A stretch of DNA of 64,000 nucleotides from NCBI RefSeq assembly GCF_018343515.1, contig NZ_JAGYPD010000006.1, positions 186,001-250,000 on the forward strand. Direction: 5' to 3'. Below, piece after piece: positions 53,956 through 63,334 of the stretch. The first letter of the stretch is position 1. Each line of letters starts with the position of its first letter. The position numbers were made by a program, and so were the translations under genes. The DNA is from Bacillus sp. FJAT-50079 (GTDB lineage: Bacteria; Bacillota; Bacilli; Bacillales; Bacillaceae_C). The notes under the pieces are model-generated. The model saw only the letters and a program-made list of their open reading frames with translations, was not told the DNA's origin and did not search any database.

Positions 53956-54897
53956 GTGCAAAAATTCATCCTAAGTGTTTCCGGCGTGATGGTCCTGGTT
54001 TTAATGATTGCCACCATTTTTTATCATCAAAAATCCACGGCCATAACACAGCCGCGGCCACCACAATTCGGACAAATAAGCGAAAATTCAATGATTCAAA
54101 AGGAACAAGAGCCCGAAATGCTACACCCGATAAACAATGAAAAAGTGACATACAGTTTGCAAAACAACGAATTGAACATTTCCTTTGATCAAGGAGCCAA
54201 TTGGCAGGTTGTTCCGGTTAAAATGGATCAGCTGTTCGGCGGGGAATATCAAGGAAACAAACAAGAATTAATCACGGACAGTTATCTTTTAACGGAAAAT
54301 GTAGTTGCGTTTTTATATGTGGATGGGGCTGAATGGGAAAATGAAAGTGTCCGGATGATTTATTCAAAGGATCAAGGAGCAACATGGAAAGAATCTGTCA
54401 TTGCGGATCCTTTTTCACATGTCCGTTTTAGAATAATAGATTTTGTGAATGATCGTTTCGGCTATGCGATTCTTTCTGGTGACCGCACGATGTCCCAAGA
54501 ATTTTCCCAAGTGTATGTAACAAATGATGGCGGTGAACATTGGGGGCCAACAACTAATTCCGAGATTACTAGACTCATTGCGGGGGGCGGGTTTGTTGAT
54601 GAGGAAACTGGATTTTTATCCTATGGCACGATCAATCCGGAGGCCCCGGACTTATATGTTACCCAAGATGGCGGTAAGTCCTGGCATGAAGCAATGATGT
54701 ATATACCCGAAAAATATAAACGTATCTTTGTCATCGCCGAAACACCGATAAAGGAAGGCGATCATTTGGCTGTATTGGTTAATCAAGGCCCAAATGGGGA
54801 TTATGCCGGTGGGCTTGTAAAAGGTAAATTTATTTCAACAGATCATGGCGCAACTTGGGAGTTTGCGATGGAGGTACAGCCTGATGAAATGGAATAA
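53956..54897 (+). CDS. Exported Asp-box (BNR) repeat protein, probable beta-propeller
   Basis: 313 residues with an N-terminal signal/anchor (KFILSVSGVMVLVLMIATIF). At least five Asp-box-like S/T-x-D-x-G-x-x-W units: SFDQGANW, SKDQGATW, TNDGGEHW, TQDGGKSW, STDHGATW, as in sialidase-like and VPS10-like propellers. No catalytic sialidase residues recognised. The GTG start is 8 nt from GAGGAGG; an ATG 2 nt upstream is in another frame. It overlaps the next gene by 14 nt. I know no B. subtilis gene at this position, so it looks like an accessory insertion. Confidence 0.8.
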   Translation: MQKFILSVSGVMVLVLMIATIFYHQKSTAITQPRPPQFGQISENSMIQKEQEPEMLHPINNEKVTYSLQNNELNISFDQGANWQVVPVKMDQLFGGEYQGNKQELITDSYLLTENVVAFLYVDGAEWENESVRMIYSKDQGATWKESVIADPFSHVRFRIIDFVNDRFGYAILSGDRTMSQEFSQVYVTNDGGEHWGPTTNSEITRLIAGGGFVDEETGFLSYGTINPEAPDLYVTQDGGKSWHEAMMYIPEKYKRIFVIAETPIKEGDHLAVLVNQGPNGDYAGGLVKGKFISTDHGATWEFAMEVQPDEME

Positions 54898-55732
54898 AAT
54901 AATTGGCTGGTTGTTCCTAGTTTTGGCGGTTGGCCTTTTTTGCCTACAAATCGGCTACTTACTTGTTTCTAGCCAATTTCAAGTCGAGTATATCGACAAT
55001 CGATTATTTTACATCGTCAATATTTTGTGTATCATAAGCTTTCTGGCTGCTGTTTTGTTTCTTTTTGGAATGTCAAAAAAAGGAACGATAATCAGTGCAA
55101 GCATTGTCCTTGTTTTTGTGATTGTCCAAGCGACTCTACTCTATAACAGCAATGGAAAAATTAAGAACATCACAAGTATTTCACCGGACTACAAGCATGT
55201 TCTTGGATTAAAAGAAAATATACCTCGTGGTGAAACAGTATACTATCGTTCCTATTACGGGATTCTTGCACGCCCGAAAGAGGCACTTCCATTTAGGGCA
55301 ACTGGCGAATTTAAGGTGCAATGGTTAGCAAAAGATGTCGCTGCTGTTACATATAAAACGACAGATGGCTTGATTCAACAATTTATCGCCACCTATGGCA
55401 ACCGCGGGGGTGCCTCCTATTATAATGTTGGACCGGAAATTCAAGGCATCTGGGAAGGTGAAGGGGTCACCGTTGATAGTGACACAGAAGGGATTGCGGT
55501 CACGGTAAAAGGCCAATCCGAGCAGTTTACTTGGGACCATGTTTATCAATATGGCACACTTGCGATTGTTTTAAAAAGGGATCAAGAAGCAGTATGGACC
55601 ATTGCCTTGGGGGAAAATATCAAAATTCATTCGCATTCCGCGATACCGATAGGCGGAAATATTCTTCTATATAAGGCAACAATGGATGATAACGATGCAA
55701 TTACTTTGGAGTACAAGGGTAGGTACGATTAA
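54884..55732 (+). CDS. Membrane protein with extracytoplasmic domain, partner of the Asp-box protein
   Basis: 282 residues. Three N-terminal membrane helices (IIGWLFLVLAVGLFCLQIGY; FYIVNILCIISFLAAVLFLF; IISASIVLVFVIVQATLL), then ~190 soluble residues, beta-rich. ATG 54884 follows GGAGGT inside the upstream gene, so translation is coupled. Family not recognised; the C-terminal part (VQWLAKDVAAVTYKTTDGLIQ) resembles YfjS/DUF5412-like proteins only loosely. Confidence 0.75.
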   Translation: MKWNKIIGWLFLVLAVGLFCLQIGYLLVSSQFQVEYIDNRLFYIVNILCIISFLAAVLFLFGMSKKGTIISASIVLVFVIVQATLLYNSNGKIKNITSISPDYKHVLGLKENIPRGETVYYRSYYGILARPKEALPFRATGEFKVQWLAKDVAAVTYKTTDGLIQQFIATYGNRGGASYYNVGPEIQGIWEGEGVTVDSDTEGIAVTVKGQSEQFTWDHVYQYGTLAIVLKRDQEAVWTIALGENIKIHSHSAIPIGGNILLYKATMDDNDAITLEYKGRYD

Positions 55733-55769
55733 TTATTTGTCTTGATTCTGAAAAATTAACAAAAATGAT

Positions 55770-55862
55770 AATTGCGTATCTTTTAGATTAATTGCGTAAG
55801 TTTCAGGTGTAATTACGTATCTTTTTCATTAATTGCGTAAGTTCAAAGCCTAATTGCGCATC
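55770..55862. repeat. Five-copy 20-21-bp phased repeat AATTGCGTA
   Basis: AATTGCGTA-like cores start at 55770, 55790, 55811 (AATTACGTA), 55831 and 55852 (AATTGCGCA). The following bases alternate TCTT, AGTT, TCTT, AGTT, TCTT. The 20.5-bp average period equals two helical turns. It lies between the Asp-box cassette and yplQ; no gene overlaps it. Confidence 0.85.
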
Positions 55863-55920
55863 TTCCATTAAAAAGAATAAACCTTTTTAAATTGGAACCC
55901 TTCTGCAGATCAGCAATATA

Positions 55921-55950
55921 AAAAGGCAAGTAGTCCGTACTTGCCTTTTA
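55921..55950. terminator. Bidirectional terminator between the membrane-protein gene and yplQ
   Basis: 12-bp perfect stem AAAAGGCAAGTA/TACTTGCCTTTT with GTCCG loop. Confidence 0.9.
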
Positions 55951-55983
55951 ATTTTCGTGAGATTTCTATATAAAATAAAGTAC

Positions 55984-56634
55984 TTACACGTAAAACAAAA
56001 TACAAAAGTACATAAACCCACTGCCAGCAATAACGAATAAATGCCAAATCGCATGTGAGTATGGCAGATTGCGCCAAATATAAAAAATCGCACCAACGGA
56101 ATAAAGCAAGCCTCCTGTTAGCAATAAGGCAAATCCAGCACCACTTAAACTTGAATATAGTGGTTTAATCGCAATAATGACTAACCATCCCATCGCGAGA
56201 TAAAAAATCGTGGAAAGGATGCGGAAACGATTGATTAAAAAGCATTTAAAGGCAATTCCAGCAAACGCTAATCCCCAAATGATTCCAAATAATGTCCAAC
56301 CTAGTACCCCGTTTAAGGCAACGAGGACGAGCGGAGTGTATGTTCCTGCAATAAGCAGATAAATGGCCGAATGGTCTAAAATAGCGAATAGATTTTTTAC
56401 TTTCGATGGCTTGAAACTATGGAGCATTGTTGAAAATAAATAAAGTAAAAGCATCGATACACCGAAAATCGTAAAGCTGACGATTTGCAGTGCTCCTCCC
56501 TTTTGTGCAGCTGCAACGATCAATACGACCAATGCTGGAATGCTTAAAAGAAAGCCAATTCCATGTGTAATCGCATTTGCTAATTCTTCCTTCCAATTGT
56601 ATATCTGTCCATCTGTATAATAAGTTGTTTCCAT
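55984..56634 (-). CDS. yplQ: Hemolysin III/PAQR-family membrane protein YplQ
   Basis: 216 residues with seven membrane helices. Family motifs: ELANAITHGIGFLLS (conserved His), TMLHSF near the first half and SHAIWHLFVIAGSGFMYF near the C-terminus, giving the conserved metal-binding Ser/His/Asp set. ATG 56634 (METTYYTDGQ) follows GGAGGCG; the longer N-terminal frame has no ribosome site. Physiological role uncertain despite the hemolysin name. Confidence 0.9.
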   Translation of the reverse strand: METTYYTDGQIYNWKEELANAITHGIGFLLSIPALVVLIVAAAQKGGALQIVSFTIFGVSMLLLYLFSTMLHSFKPSKVKNLFAILDHSAIYLLIAGTYTPLVLVALNGVLGWTLFGIIWGLAFAGIAFKCFLINRFRILSTIFYLAMGWLVIIAIKPLYSSLSGAGFALLLTGGLLYSVGAIFYIWRNLPYSHAIWHLFVIAGSGFMYFCILFYV

Positions 56635-56786
56635 GCCACGCCTCCTATCTGTCTCTTTCCATCTTATCTCGATCAAACAATGATAGCAAATATGAATATG
56701 AACGTTTTGCAAATTACAGCTCTTTTCTACCTTTATTATTGTTCAATCGGTATAATGTAACATGATACTAATAAGGACGTGACTAA

Positions 56787-57629
56787 ATGAAAAAAATGAC
56801 GATTGTAACAGATTCGACTTGCGATTTAACAGAAGAAGAAATTGCCCAACTAGATATTCATGTCGTGCCATTATCGATTATCATTGATGGTAAAACATAT
56901 ATTGATAGAGTGGATATTTCGCCAGAAGCTTTTATAGAGAAGATGGAACAGGCAGATGAACTACCTAAAAGCTCACAACCAGCCGTAGGTGAATTCCTAA
57001 AATTATTTGATGAATTGGGTAGGGATGGCAGTGAAGTTCTTTCCATCCATATGTCTGGAAAATTAAGTGGTACGGTCGATGCAGCTCGAACAGCTGCACA
57101 AATGTCAAATACGAACGTAACAATTATTGATTCTTTCTTTACTTCAAAAGCATTAGGATTTCAAGTGAGAAAAGCGGCTCAGCTCTCCTTATTAGGTAAA
57201 TCACTAAAAGAAATAACTGTGGAACTTGAACGAATTCGGACAGAAACTAAATTGTATATTGTCGTTGATACACTTGAAAATCTATTAAAAGGCGGCAGAA
57301 TTGGCAAGGGAAAAGCATTGCTCGGTTCATTGCTCCACATTAAGCCAATTGCAAAATTGGAAGATGGTGAGCTATCGCCAGCAGCAAGAGTAAGGAATCA
57401 TTCACAAGCAATTAAATACTTAATGAAACAATTATTACAAGATATCGAAGGCAAAACAATTAGGCGTATTGAGCTCGCCCATGCGGATGGATACGAGTTG
57501 GCGCTAAAAATGAAAGCGAAAATCGAGGAACTAACAGGATTTGACAAGATTGACATTCATTATACAACACCTGTGATCGCAACACATGCAGGGCGAGGTG
57601 CAGTCGGGTTCATGTATTACGCTGATTAA
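56787..57629 (+). CDS. DegV-family fatty-acid-binding protein (FakB type)
   Basis: 280 residues. TDSTCDLTEEE at the N-terminus, SSQPAVGEFLKLFDEL, SIHMSGKLSGTVDAAR and the C-terminal THAGRGAVGFMYYAD are FakB/DegV hallmarks. FakB proteins present fatty acids to the kinase FakA. A consensus TATAAT at 56751-56756 lies 30 nt upstream of the start. Confidence 0.9.
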   Translation: MKKMTIVTDSTCDLTEEEIAQLDIHVVPLSIIIDGKTYIDRVDISPEAFIEKMEQADELPKSSQPAVGEFLKLFDELGRDGSEVLSIHMSGKLSGTVDAARTAAQMSNTNVTIIDSFFTSKALGFQVRKAAQLSLLGKSLKEITVELERIRTETKLYIVVDTLENLLKGGRIGKGKALLGSLLHIKPIAKLEDGELSPAARVRNHSQAIKYLMKQLLQDIEGKTIRRIELAHADGYELALKMKAKIEELTGFDKIDIHYTTPVIATHAGRGAVGFMYYAD

Positions 57630-57715
57630 TAAAGAGCGTTCACTCAAATGTTTTTTCTCTTCCGCTAACCCATGTTATACTGGAATTAAGTTAAAATAAA
57701 GGATGAAAACAGCGA

Positions 57716-58510
57716 ATGAAACGACTAATGATTTTGTTATTACTGCTTGTTTTAGCGCTAATGAGCTGTTCTGCTTCAAATGTAAATGTTCAATTAAAGC
57801 CAAGAACAACGACCGGATTGTTAAAACCATTTCCACCAGAAGATTTTATCCCAAAAAATATTTCAATCGTTTCGGTTGGTGATTCATTAACGCAAGGAGT
57901 CGGCGATGATCAGCACTTAGGTGGGTATATTTCTTATTTAAAGGAAGAACTTGAAGACAGTAAGGGAATTAAGACTGCTAGCTTTGTCAATTATGGTGTG
58001 AAAGGAAATCGAAGCGGCCAATTATTAACGCGATTAAAAAAGAAAGAAATGGTTCAAGCGATTGAGGAAGCTGATCTCGTTATCATTACGATTGGTGGCA
58101 ATGATGTGATGCAAGTGTTTAAAGAGAACTTGCTTGGTTTAGAAGTTAGCCAGTTTGCTGCGGCCGAAACAGGGTACAGTAAAAGACTAAAAGAAATCAT
58201 CGAAACCATTCGCTCTTATAATAATGAGGCTAGGATCGCACTTGTTGGTATTTATAATCCATTTATGAAATATTTTTCCGATATAAAGGAGATGGATGAT
58301 ATTGTGATGAATTGGAATAAAACTAGTGAATCAATTGTTACTGAATTTAACGACACAAGTTTCATTCCAGTTGCGGATATTTTTGAAAATAATGAGGAAA
58401 ACCTGCTTTATAGTGATTTATTTCATCCGAATAATCGAGGCTATCAATTGATGGCTGAAAGAATTTATGAATATTTGGAGAAGGATCAAATGTTGCAAGG
58501 TAGGAAGTGA
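57716..58510 (+). CDS. ypmR: GDSL-type lipase/esterase lipoprotein YpmR
   Basis: 264 residues. Signal peptide with lipobox LMSC (Cys18). SGNH hydrolase blocks: GDSLTQGVG (Ser57), GVKGNRSG, ITIGGNDVM and the C-terminal SDLFHPNNRGY with catalytic Asp and His. Acts outside the membrane; substrate unknown. Followed by ypmS at 21 nt as in B. subtilis. Confidence 0.9.
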   Translation: MKRLMILLLLLVLALMSCSASNVNVQLKPRTTTGLLKPFPPEDFIPKNISIVSVGDSLTQGVGDDQHLGGYISYLKEELEDSKGIKTASFVNYGVKGNRSGQLLTRLKKKEMVQAIEEADLVIITIGGNDVMQVFKENLLGLEVSQFAAAETGYSKRLKEIIETIRSYNNEARIALVGIYNPFMKYFSDIKEMDDIVMNWNKTSESIVTEFNDTSFIPVADIFENNEENLLYSDLFHPNNRGYQLMAERIYEYLEKDQMLQGRK

Positions 58511-58531
58511 ATTGTTTAAAGGGTGTGAATC

Positions 58532-59116
58532 ATGGACAAGAGAAACAAATGGAAGATCCTTTTTATCACTCTGCTTTCCATCAATATTTTACTCGTAGCA
58601 GCGGTAGGATTGATTTTCTTTCTTGCAGCTGATCAAGAGCCGATACCGAAGCAGAGCATACCGAAACAAAATGGATCTGAATTTCTTATTCAGACAGAGA
58701 AAAGCGATTTAAATGCGTTGATTACCCACTATATTGAAAAAGAAGGGTTAAATGGGCCGATCAATTATCAAGTTTTATTAACAGATGAAGTTGAGCTATA
58801 TGGAGATATTCAAGTTTTTTCACAAATGCTCAGGCTGAAAATGACATTCGAACCAGAGGCGCTTGAGAACGGGGATCTCATTTTAAAGCAAAAAACAATT
58901 TCGCTTGGAAAGGTGAAATTGCCCGTTTCCTATATTATGAAAATCATTCAGGATGCATATAAAATGCCAGACTGGGTTACCATTCAACCGAATGATAAAG
59001 AAGTGTACGTAGCATTACAAAAGATGAGATTAAATAATGGCATTCAAATACGTGCGGAAAAATTCGATTTACGTTCGGATGTAATCTCATTCAAAATGCT
59101 CGTTCCGACTGAGTAG
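58532..59116 (+). CDS. ypmS: Membrane-anchored protein YpmS (DUF2140)
   Basis: 194 residues, N-terminal transmembrane helix (about 8-33) and an extracytoplasmic domain with KSDLNALITHYIEKEGLNGPINYQVLLTDEVELYG and MRLNNGIQIRAEKFDL typical of YpmS. Function unknown; constant partner of ypmR. Confidence 0.85.
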   Translation: MDKRNKWKILFITLLSINILLVAAVGLIFFLAADQEPIPKQSIPKQNGSEFLIQTEKSDLNALITHYIEKEGLNGPINYQVLLTDEVELYGDIQVFSQMLRLKMTFEPEALENGDLILKQKTISLGKVKLPVSYIMKIIQDAYKMPDWVTIQPNDKEVYVALQKMRLNNGIQIRAEKFDLRSDVISFKMLVPTE

Positions 59117-59145
59117 AATTGTGGATTGAATAAGGAGCTGAGGAA

Positions 59146-59682
59146 ATGGAAAATGTACAATTAGCAACGTTTGCTGGCGGTTGTTTTTGGTGTATGGTCA
59201 AACCATTTGATGAGCAACCCGGCATTGAATCGGTTATATCAGGCTATACTGGTGGAACGACCGAGAATCCAACGTATGAAGAAGTTTGCTCAGGGATGAC
59301 GGGACATACAGAAGCGGTTCAAATTACGTTTGATCCATCCGTTTTTCCTTATGAGAAACTATTGCAAATATATTGGATGCAAATTGATCCAACCGATGCG
59401 ACTGGCCAATTTTACGACCGAGGAGAATCGTATCGTCCTGTAATCTTCTATCATAATGAGCAGCAAAAGCAGCTTGCGGAAAAGTCCAAAAAGGAATTAG
59501 ATGAAAGCAAAAGATTTAATGCTCCGATTGTCGTTCCTATCGAGAAAGCGAAACCATTTTATCCTGCTGAGCAATATCATCAACATTTTTATCGGAAAAA
59601 TCCTGAACGATATGGTGCATATCAAACTGGATCCGGTCGTGCCAACTTTATTCAAACACATTGGAGGGATTCGAATGAATAA
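59146..59682 (+). CDS. msrA: Peptide methionine-S-sulfoxide reductase MsrA
   Basis: Repairs S-methionine sulfoxide in oxidised proteins. Catalytic Cys13 in [35 protein letters not shown] is the standard core. 178 residues. AAGGAGCTGAGG region supplies the ribosome site. Overlaps msrB by 8 nt. Confidence 0.96.
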   Translation: MENVQLATFAGGCFWCMVKPFDEQPGIESVISGYTGGTTENPTYEEVCSGMTGHTEAVQITFDPSVFPYEKLLQIYWMQIDPTDATGQFYDRGESYRPVIFYHNEQQKQLAEKSKKELDESKRFNAPIVVPIEKAKPFYPAEQYHQHFYRKNPERYGAYQTGSGRANFIQTHWRDSNE

Positions 59683-60103
59683 TGATGGATTGAAACAAAG
59701 ACTAACACCGATGCAATACAATGTGACGCAAAATAACGGAACAGAGCCACCATTCCAAAACGAATACTGGGATCTTGAGGTAGACGGTATTTATGTTGAT
59801 ATTATTTCTGGTAAACCGTTATTTAGTTCACGGGATAAATATGATGCTGGCTGTGGCTGGCCGAGCTTTACAAAGCCGATTTACGAAGAGGAAATCGTAG
59901 AAAAAATGGATAGAAGCCACGGGATGGTGCGAACAGAAGTAAGAAGTAAGCAAGCTGATTCACATTTGGGACATGTGTTTCCTGATGGTCCTGGCCCTTC
60001 GCATTTAAGATATTGCATCAATTCTGCGGCATTACGGTTCATTCCTAAAAACAAGCTTGAAGAGGAAGGCTATGGGGAATATAATAAGTTATTTGAACAA
60101 TGA
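59675..60103 (+). CDS. msrB: Peptide methionine-R-sulfoxide reductase MsrB
   Basis: Complements MsrA on the R epimer. Catalytic Cys114 in [12 protein letters not shown], resolving-type Cys60 in AGCGWPSF, plus GHVFPDGP. 142 residues; the zinc CxxC pairs of some MsrB proteins are absent. ATG 59675 follows GGAGG 8 nt upstream and lies within msrA; a much longer upstream frame is rejected. Confidence 0.95.
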   Translation: MNNDGLKQRLTPMQYNVTQNNGTEPPFQNEYWDLEVDGIYVDIISGKPLFSSRDKYDAGCGWPSFTKPIYEEEIVEKMDRSHGMVRTEVRSKQADSHLGHVFPDGPGPSHLRYCINSAALRFIPKNKLEEEGYGEYNKLFEQ

Positions 60104-60149
60104 CACTTCATTGTTATATTATTAATGAAAAGAAGGAAGGCATAAAATA

Positions 60150-60650
60150 ATGTTTAAAAAACTATTCGGTAAAAAAGAAACAGCACCAAAATCAGTAACG
60201 ATTACAGCGCCATTGACAGGAGAACTAATTGATTTAAGTGATGTACCTGATCCCGTATTTTCACAAAAAATGATGGGGGATGGAATCGCGATTCGTCCTG
60301 AAGCTGGAAAGGTTGTTTCGCCTGTTGAAGGGGAGATCATTCAAGTCTTTCCAACAAAACATGCGGTTGGCATTAAAGCAAATAATGGGGCGGAAATATT
60401 ACTTCATATTGGCTTAGAAACGGTTGGCATGAAGGGTGAAGGTTTTACAACCTTTGTTAAGGAAGGCGATAAAGTGAAGACGGGTGATACACTTGTTGAA
60501 TTTGATTTTGCACTCGTCACTGAAAAAGCTGCAAGTACGATTACGCCGATCATCATTACAAATGGCGATGATGTAGCTTCATTAGAAAAGCAACCTTTAG
60601 GAAAAGTAACGGCTGGTGAAACAGCGATTATAGAAGTAACGATGAAATAA
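60150..60650 (+). CDS. ypqE: PTS glucose-type EIIA domain protein YpqE
   Basis: Stand-alone IIA-Glc phosphocarrier, 166 residues. The phosphorylated histidine is His86 in AEILLHIGLETV with partner His71 in TKHAVGIKANNG. No fused IIB/IIC domains, so it serves another transporter or regulation. An imperfect GC hairpin with Ts follows (about 60651-60677). Confidence 0.94.
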   Translation: MFKKLFGKKETAPKSVTITAPLTGELIDLSDVPDPVFSQKMMGDGIAIRPEAGKVVSPVEGEIIQVFPTKHAVGIKANNGAEILLHIGLETVGMKGEGFTTFVKEGDKVKTGDTLVEFDFALVTEKAASTITPIIITNGDDVASLEKQPLGKVTAGETAIIEVTMK

Positions 60651-60761
60651 ACGTCCGCATTTTCGGGCGATTTTTCTATAAATGGGCAATCGCACATACC
60701 GCCCATCCATCATATACATAGAATAACAGCGAATAGAAAATTAGAATGAGGAGTGAATTTT

Positions 60762-60911
60762 ATGTATTATGATGGATGCTGTTATGAAAGCTATCCAACT
60801 TATGGATATGGAGCTGGATGTGGCGTGGGAGGCAGAAATAGCTTTGCTCTCATCGTCGTTCTATTTATTTTGTTGATTATCATCGGTGCTTGCTGGTGCT
60901 TCCCTAAATAA
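60762..60911 (+). CDS. YjcZ-family small sporulation-type membrane protein
   Basis: 49 residues: a Tyr/Gly/Cys-rich N-terminus ([21 protein letters not shown]) and one membrane helix [18 protein letters not shown]. The GG[17 protein letters not shown] pattern is diagnostic for the YjcZ group of tiny Bacillus spore proteins. GAGGAG ribosome site; own terminator. Confidence 0.85.
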   Translation: MYYDGCCYESYPTYGYGAGCGVGGRNSFALIVVLFILLIIIGACWCFPK

Positions 60912-60923
60912 ATTTCGCTGATA

Positions 60924-60957
60924 CAACAGCCCCTGAAGAGATTCAGGGGCTTGTTAT
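60924..60957 (+). terminator. Intrinsic terminator
   Basis: AACAGCCCCTGAA pairs with TTCAGGGGCTTGTT (one bulge). Confidence 0.75.
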
Positions 60958-61111
60958 GTATATAAATTGATTCGTGAAGCATGAATGCTTTTTATGTGCA
61001 TACAATGAAGGAAGAAAAAATTTTAATGAAATGTAATTTTTTCAATTTACGCCGCCCGCGCAATCCGCTATATTAGCACATAGGACAATGAAGAAAGGCG
61101 GTTGTGTACTG

Positions 61112-61336
61112 TTGAAGAAATCTTTTTATCATTTTTTAATGAAATATCGTCACGCGATTGAAAAAGACGAAATCAGTGAATTTGCAAATGCTGCGTATGA
61201 AGATCACGGCTTTCCTAAAAATTCAGTCGACTATCACCAACTCACACAGTATTTAGAATTAAATGGCCATTATTTGTCATCGATGACCATTTTTGATGAT
61301 GTGTGGGAACTATATAAGGAATCAGAAGATAAATGA
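61112..61336 (+). CDS. yozE: YozE-family protein
   Basis: 74 residues, SAM-like helical bundle of unknown function. KSFYHFLMKYRHAIEKDEIS and YEDHGFPKNSVDYHQLTQYLELNG match YozE. TTG 61112 with AAAGGCGG upstream gives the usual length; the upstream ATG at 61088 would add eight non-conserved residues. Confidence 0.88.
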   Translation: MKKSFYHFLMKYRHAIEKDEISEFANAAYEDHGFPKNSVDYHQLTQYLELNGHYLSSMTIFDDVWELYKESEDK

Positions 61337-61389
61337 CTCGTTTGTAATATTCGCTAGTGAAAAGCAACTTCATGAAAGGGGAGACCATA

Positions 61390-61563
61390 ATGGGGGATCT
61401 AGAAGTATTCATTGACACGGAAGAAATCTCTGAATTCTTCTATGAAGAGTTATTGAGAAGGGGCTTTCATGTAACGGAAGATGAAGCAGATGTATTGGCG
61501 GATATTACTTTTGATTATTTGATTGAAAAAAGAATCATTGATGAAGAGGCAGAAGAATATTAA
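61390..61563 (+). CDS. yozD: YozD-family protein
   Basis: 57 residues, very acidic: VFIDTEEISEFFYEELLRRG and DEADVLADITFDYLIEK match YozD of B. subtilis. Function unknown. ATG 61390 behind AAAGGGGAGA. Confidence 0.82.
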   Translation: MGDLEVFIDTEEISEFFYEELLRRGFHVTEDEADVLADITFDYLIEKRIIDEEAEEY

Positions 61564-61581
61564 AATTGTCCCAAACGGTTG

Positions 61582-61636
61582 GGGCTGTCCAGAAAGTAGG
61601 TGAAAACTGACTTTCTGTGATAGCCCCTTTTTCTTT
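61582..61636 (+). terminator. Long terminator hairpin of the GGGGCTGTCC type
   Basis: GGGGCT..AGAAAGT pairs with ACTTTCT..AGCCCC and is followed by a T-run. The GGGCTGTCC word recurs inside MITE-like copy A (about 3208-3216), and this hairpin type is frequent in Bacillus genomes. Confidence 0.75.
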
Positions 61637-61756
61637 TGAGCTATGAGAATGTTTTTAGTGAAGAACACTTCAAAAGCCTCGCCTTCGGAATTTGCATCCA
61701 TTACAAGAAACATTTAAAATGAAAGACGGATGTGATGAAATTTAGGAGGAATATAC

Positions 61757-62458
61757 ATGAGCGTACATATTGAAGCAGAGAAACATGAAATTGCAGAAAC
61801 GATTTTATTGCCCGGTGATCCATTACGTGCACAATATATTGCGGAAACATTTCTAGAAAATGTAAAATGTTATAATAAAGTGAGAAATATGCTCGGTTTT
61901 ACCGGTGAATATAAAGGTCATAGAATTTCAGTTCAGGGTACTGGGATGGGTGTTCCTTCGATTTCAATTTATGTCAACGAATTAATTCAAAGCTATGACG
62001 TGCAAAACTTAATTCGTGTTGGAACGTGCGGCGCCATTCAAAAGGATGTAAAAGTTCGTGATGTCATTTTGGCAATGACTGCATCGACAGACTCTCAAAT
62101 GAATCGAATTACGTTTGGTGCGATAGATTATGCGCCGACAGCTTCTTTTGAACTTTTAAAAAATGCGTATGATGTTGGCGTTGAAAAAGGGCTAAACTTA
62201 AAAGTCGGCAATGTGTTTACAGCAGACACGTTCTATAATGACCATGCGGAACATGAAAAATGGGCTCAGTATGGCATATTGGCAATTGAAATGGAAACAG
62301 CGGCTTTATACACATTGGCAGCGAAGTTTGGAAGAAAGGCTCTTTCTGTTTTAACGGTTAGTGATCATATTATCACAGGGGAAGAAACAACAGCTGAAGA
62401 GCGACAAACGACATTTAATGAAATGATTGAAGTAGCATTGGATGCTTCGATCAAGTAA
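61757..62458 (+). CDS. deoD: Purine-nucleoside phosphorylase DeoD
   Basis: Phosphorolysis of (deoxy)adenosine/guanosine/inosine; hexameric trimer-of-dimers type. Motifs: [43 protein letters not shown] and [16 protein letters not shown] with catalytic Asp in [11 protein letters not shown]. 233 residues. GGAGGA ribosome site. Confidence 0.96.
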   Translation: MSVHIEAEKHEIAETILLPGDPLRAQYIAETFLENVKCYNKVRNMLGFTGEYKGHRISVQGTGMGVPSISIYVNELIQSYDVQNLIRVGTCGAIQKDVKVRDVILAMTASTDSQMNRITFGAIDYAPTASFELLKNAYDVGVEKGLNLKVGNVFTADTFYNDHAEHEKWAQYGILAIEMETAALYTLAAKFGRKALSVLTVSDHIITGEETTAEERQTTFNEMIEVALDASIK

Positions 62459-62500
62459 AACGAACGCGATTCGTTGTATTTGAGGAGTAGTGAAAAGAAA

Positions 62501-63334
62501 GTGAAAAAAGGATTAACAATGATGGTGATGGCGATCTTCTTAGCTGGTTGTACAGTGCCAGACTTTTTAACATTTAAAAAACAGCCAAATGCTCCGACCG
62601 AAGAACAAGAGCAAAATCATGAGGTTGAGCAAGTTCCAGAGGAAGAGCCGATCCAATCAGAGGAAAAGAATGAAGAAGTGGAAAATGAAATCGCGATTGA
62701 AGCAGCATATTTTAATGATACACATGAAGTTAACGGTATTACTGAAATTAAAAATCCAGATAATGTGATGGCACTTGTCAATAAAATATTTGCTTTGCCG
62801 GAAACGTATGAACCTGAGGATTTGGTTCGTCCGAATGTTGAATTTTCATTTGGTGATCAAGATATTGAGAAAAGTTATTTAAGGAAAGATGCAGCTGAAG
62901 CACTTGAGAACATGTTTGAGGCAGCGGAAAGTGAAGGCATCTATCTATTCGCTGTATCAGGCTATCGTTCTTACGAGCGACAAAAAGCAGTTTTTGACGC
63001 AGAAATTGCAAGAGTCGGCGAAGAACAAGCGCTTCAAGCGGTCGCATATCCTGGTAAAAGTGAGCACCAAACAGGGCTGGCTATGGATATCTCTAGTCAA
63101 AGTGCACAATTTTTATTATCTGAACAATTTGGTGAAACAGCCGAAGGTCAGTGGTTGAAAGAAAATGCTCATCGTTATGGCTTTATTCTTAGGTATCCGC
63201 AAGAAAAAGAAGATATTACGGAATATCAGTACGAGCCGTGGCATTTTCGTTACGTAGGAGAAAAAGTAGCTGGCTGGATTTATGAACATGGTTGGACATT
63301 GGAAGAATTTTTTCAAGAAGTGAAAAAACTATAA
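62501..63334 (+). CDS. yodJ: VanY-type D-alanyl-D-alanine carboxypeptidase lipoprotein (YodJ-like)
   Basis: LD/DD-carboxypeptidase trimming peptidoglycan stems outside the membrane. Signal peptide with lipobox FLAGC; an acidic Glu-rich linker; VanY domain with SGYRSYERQ, zinc ligands in SEHQTGLAMDIS and EPWHFRYVG. GTG 62501 is the likely start (277 residues), though spacing to GAGGAG is long; the upstream in-frame TTG at 62474 is less plausible. Follows deoD as in B. subtilis. Confidence 0.9.
   Translation: MKKGLTMMVMAIFLAGCTVPDFLTFKKQPNAPTEEQEQNHEVEQVPEEEPIQSEEKNEEVENEIAIEAAYFNDTHEVNGITEIKNPDNVMALVNKIFALPETYEPEDLVRPNVEFSFGDQDIEKSYLRKDAAEALENMFEAAESEGIYLFAVSGYRSYERQKAVFDAEIARVGEEQALQAVAYPGKSEHQTGLAMDISSQSAQFLLSEQFGETAEGQWLKENAHRYGFILRYPQEKEDITEYQYEPWHFRYVGEKVAGWIYEHGWTLEEFFQEVKKL

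Noticed and set aside
53934-54140. 68-codon frame starting before the Asp-box gene
   Set aside because: Overlaps the signal peptide of the Asp-box protein in another frame; the GTG at 53956 has the properly spaced GAGGAGG site.
55770-55862. CRISPR array or replication-origin iterons
   Set aside because: Repeats are only ~9 bp with alternating tails, no replication gene is near, and the setting is chromosomal core.
59501-59674. 58-residue N-terminal extension of MsrB
   Set aside because: Lies inside msrA in another frame; MsrB homologues start at the ATG used here, which has GGAGG upstream.
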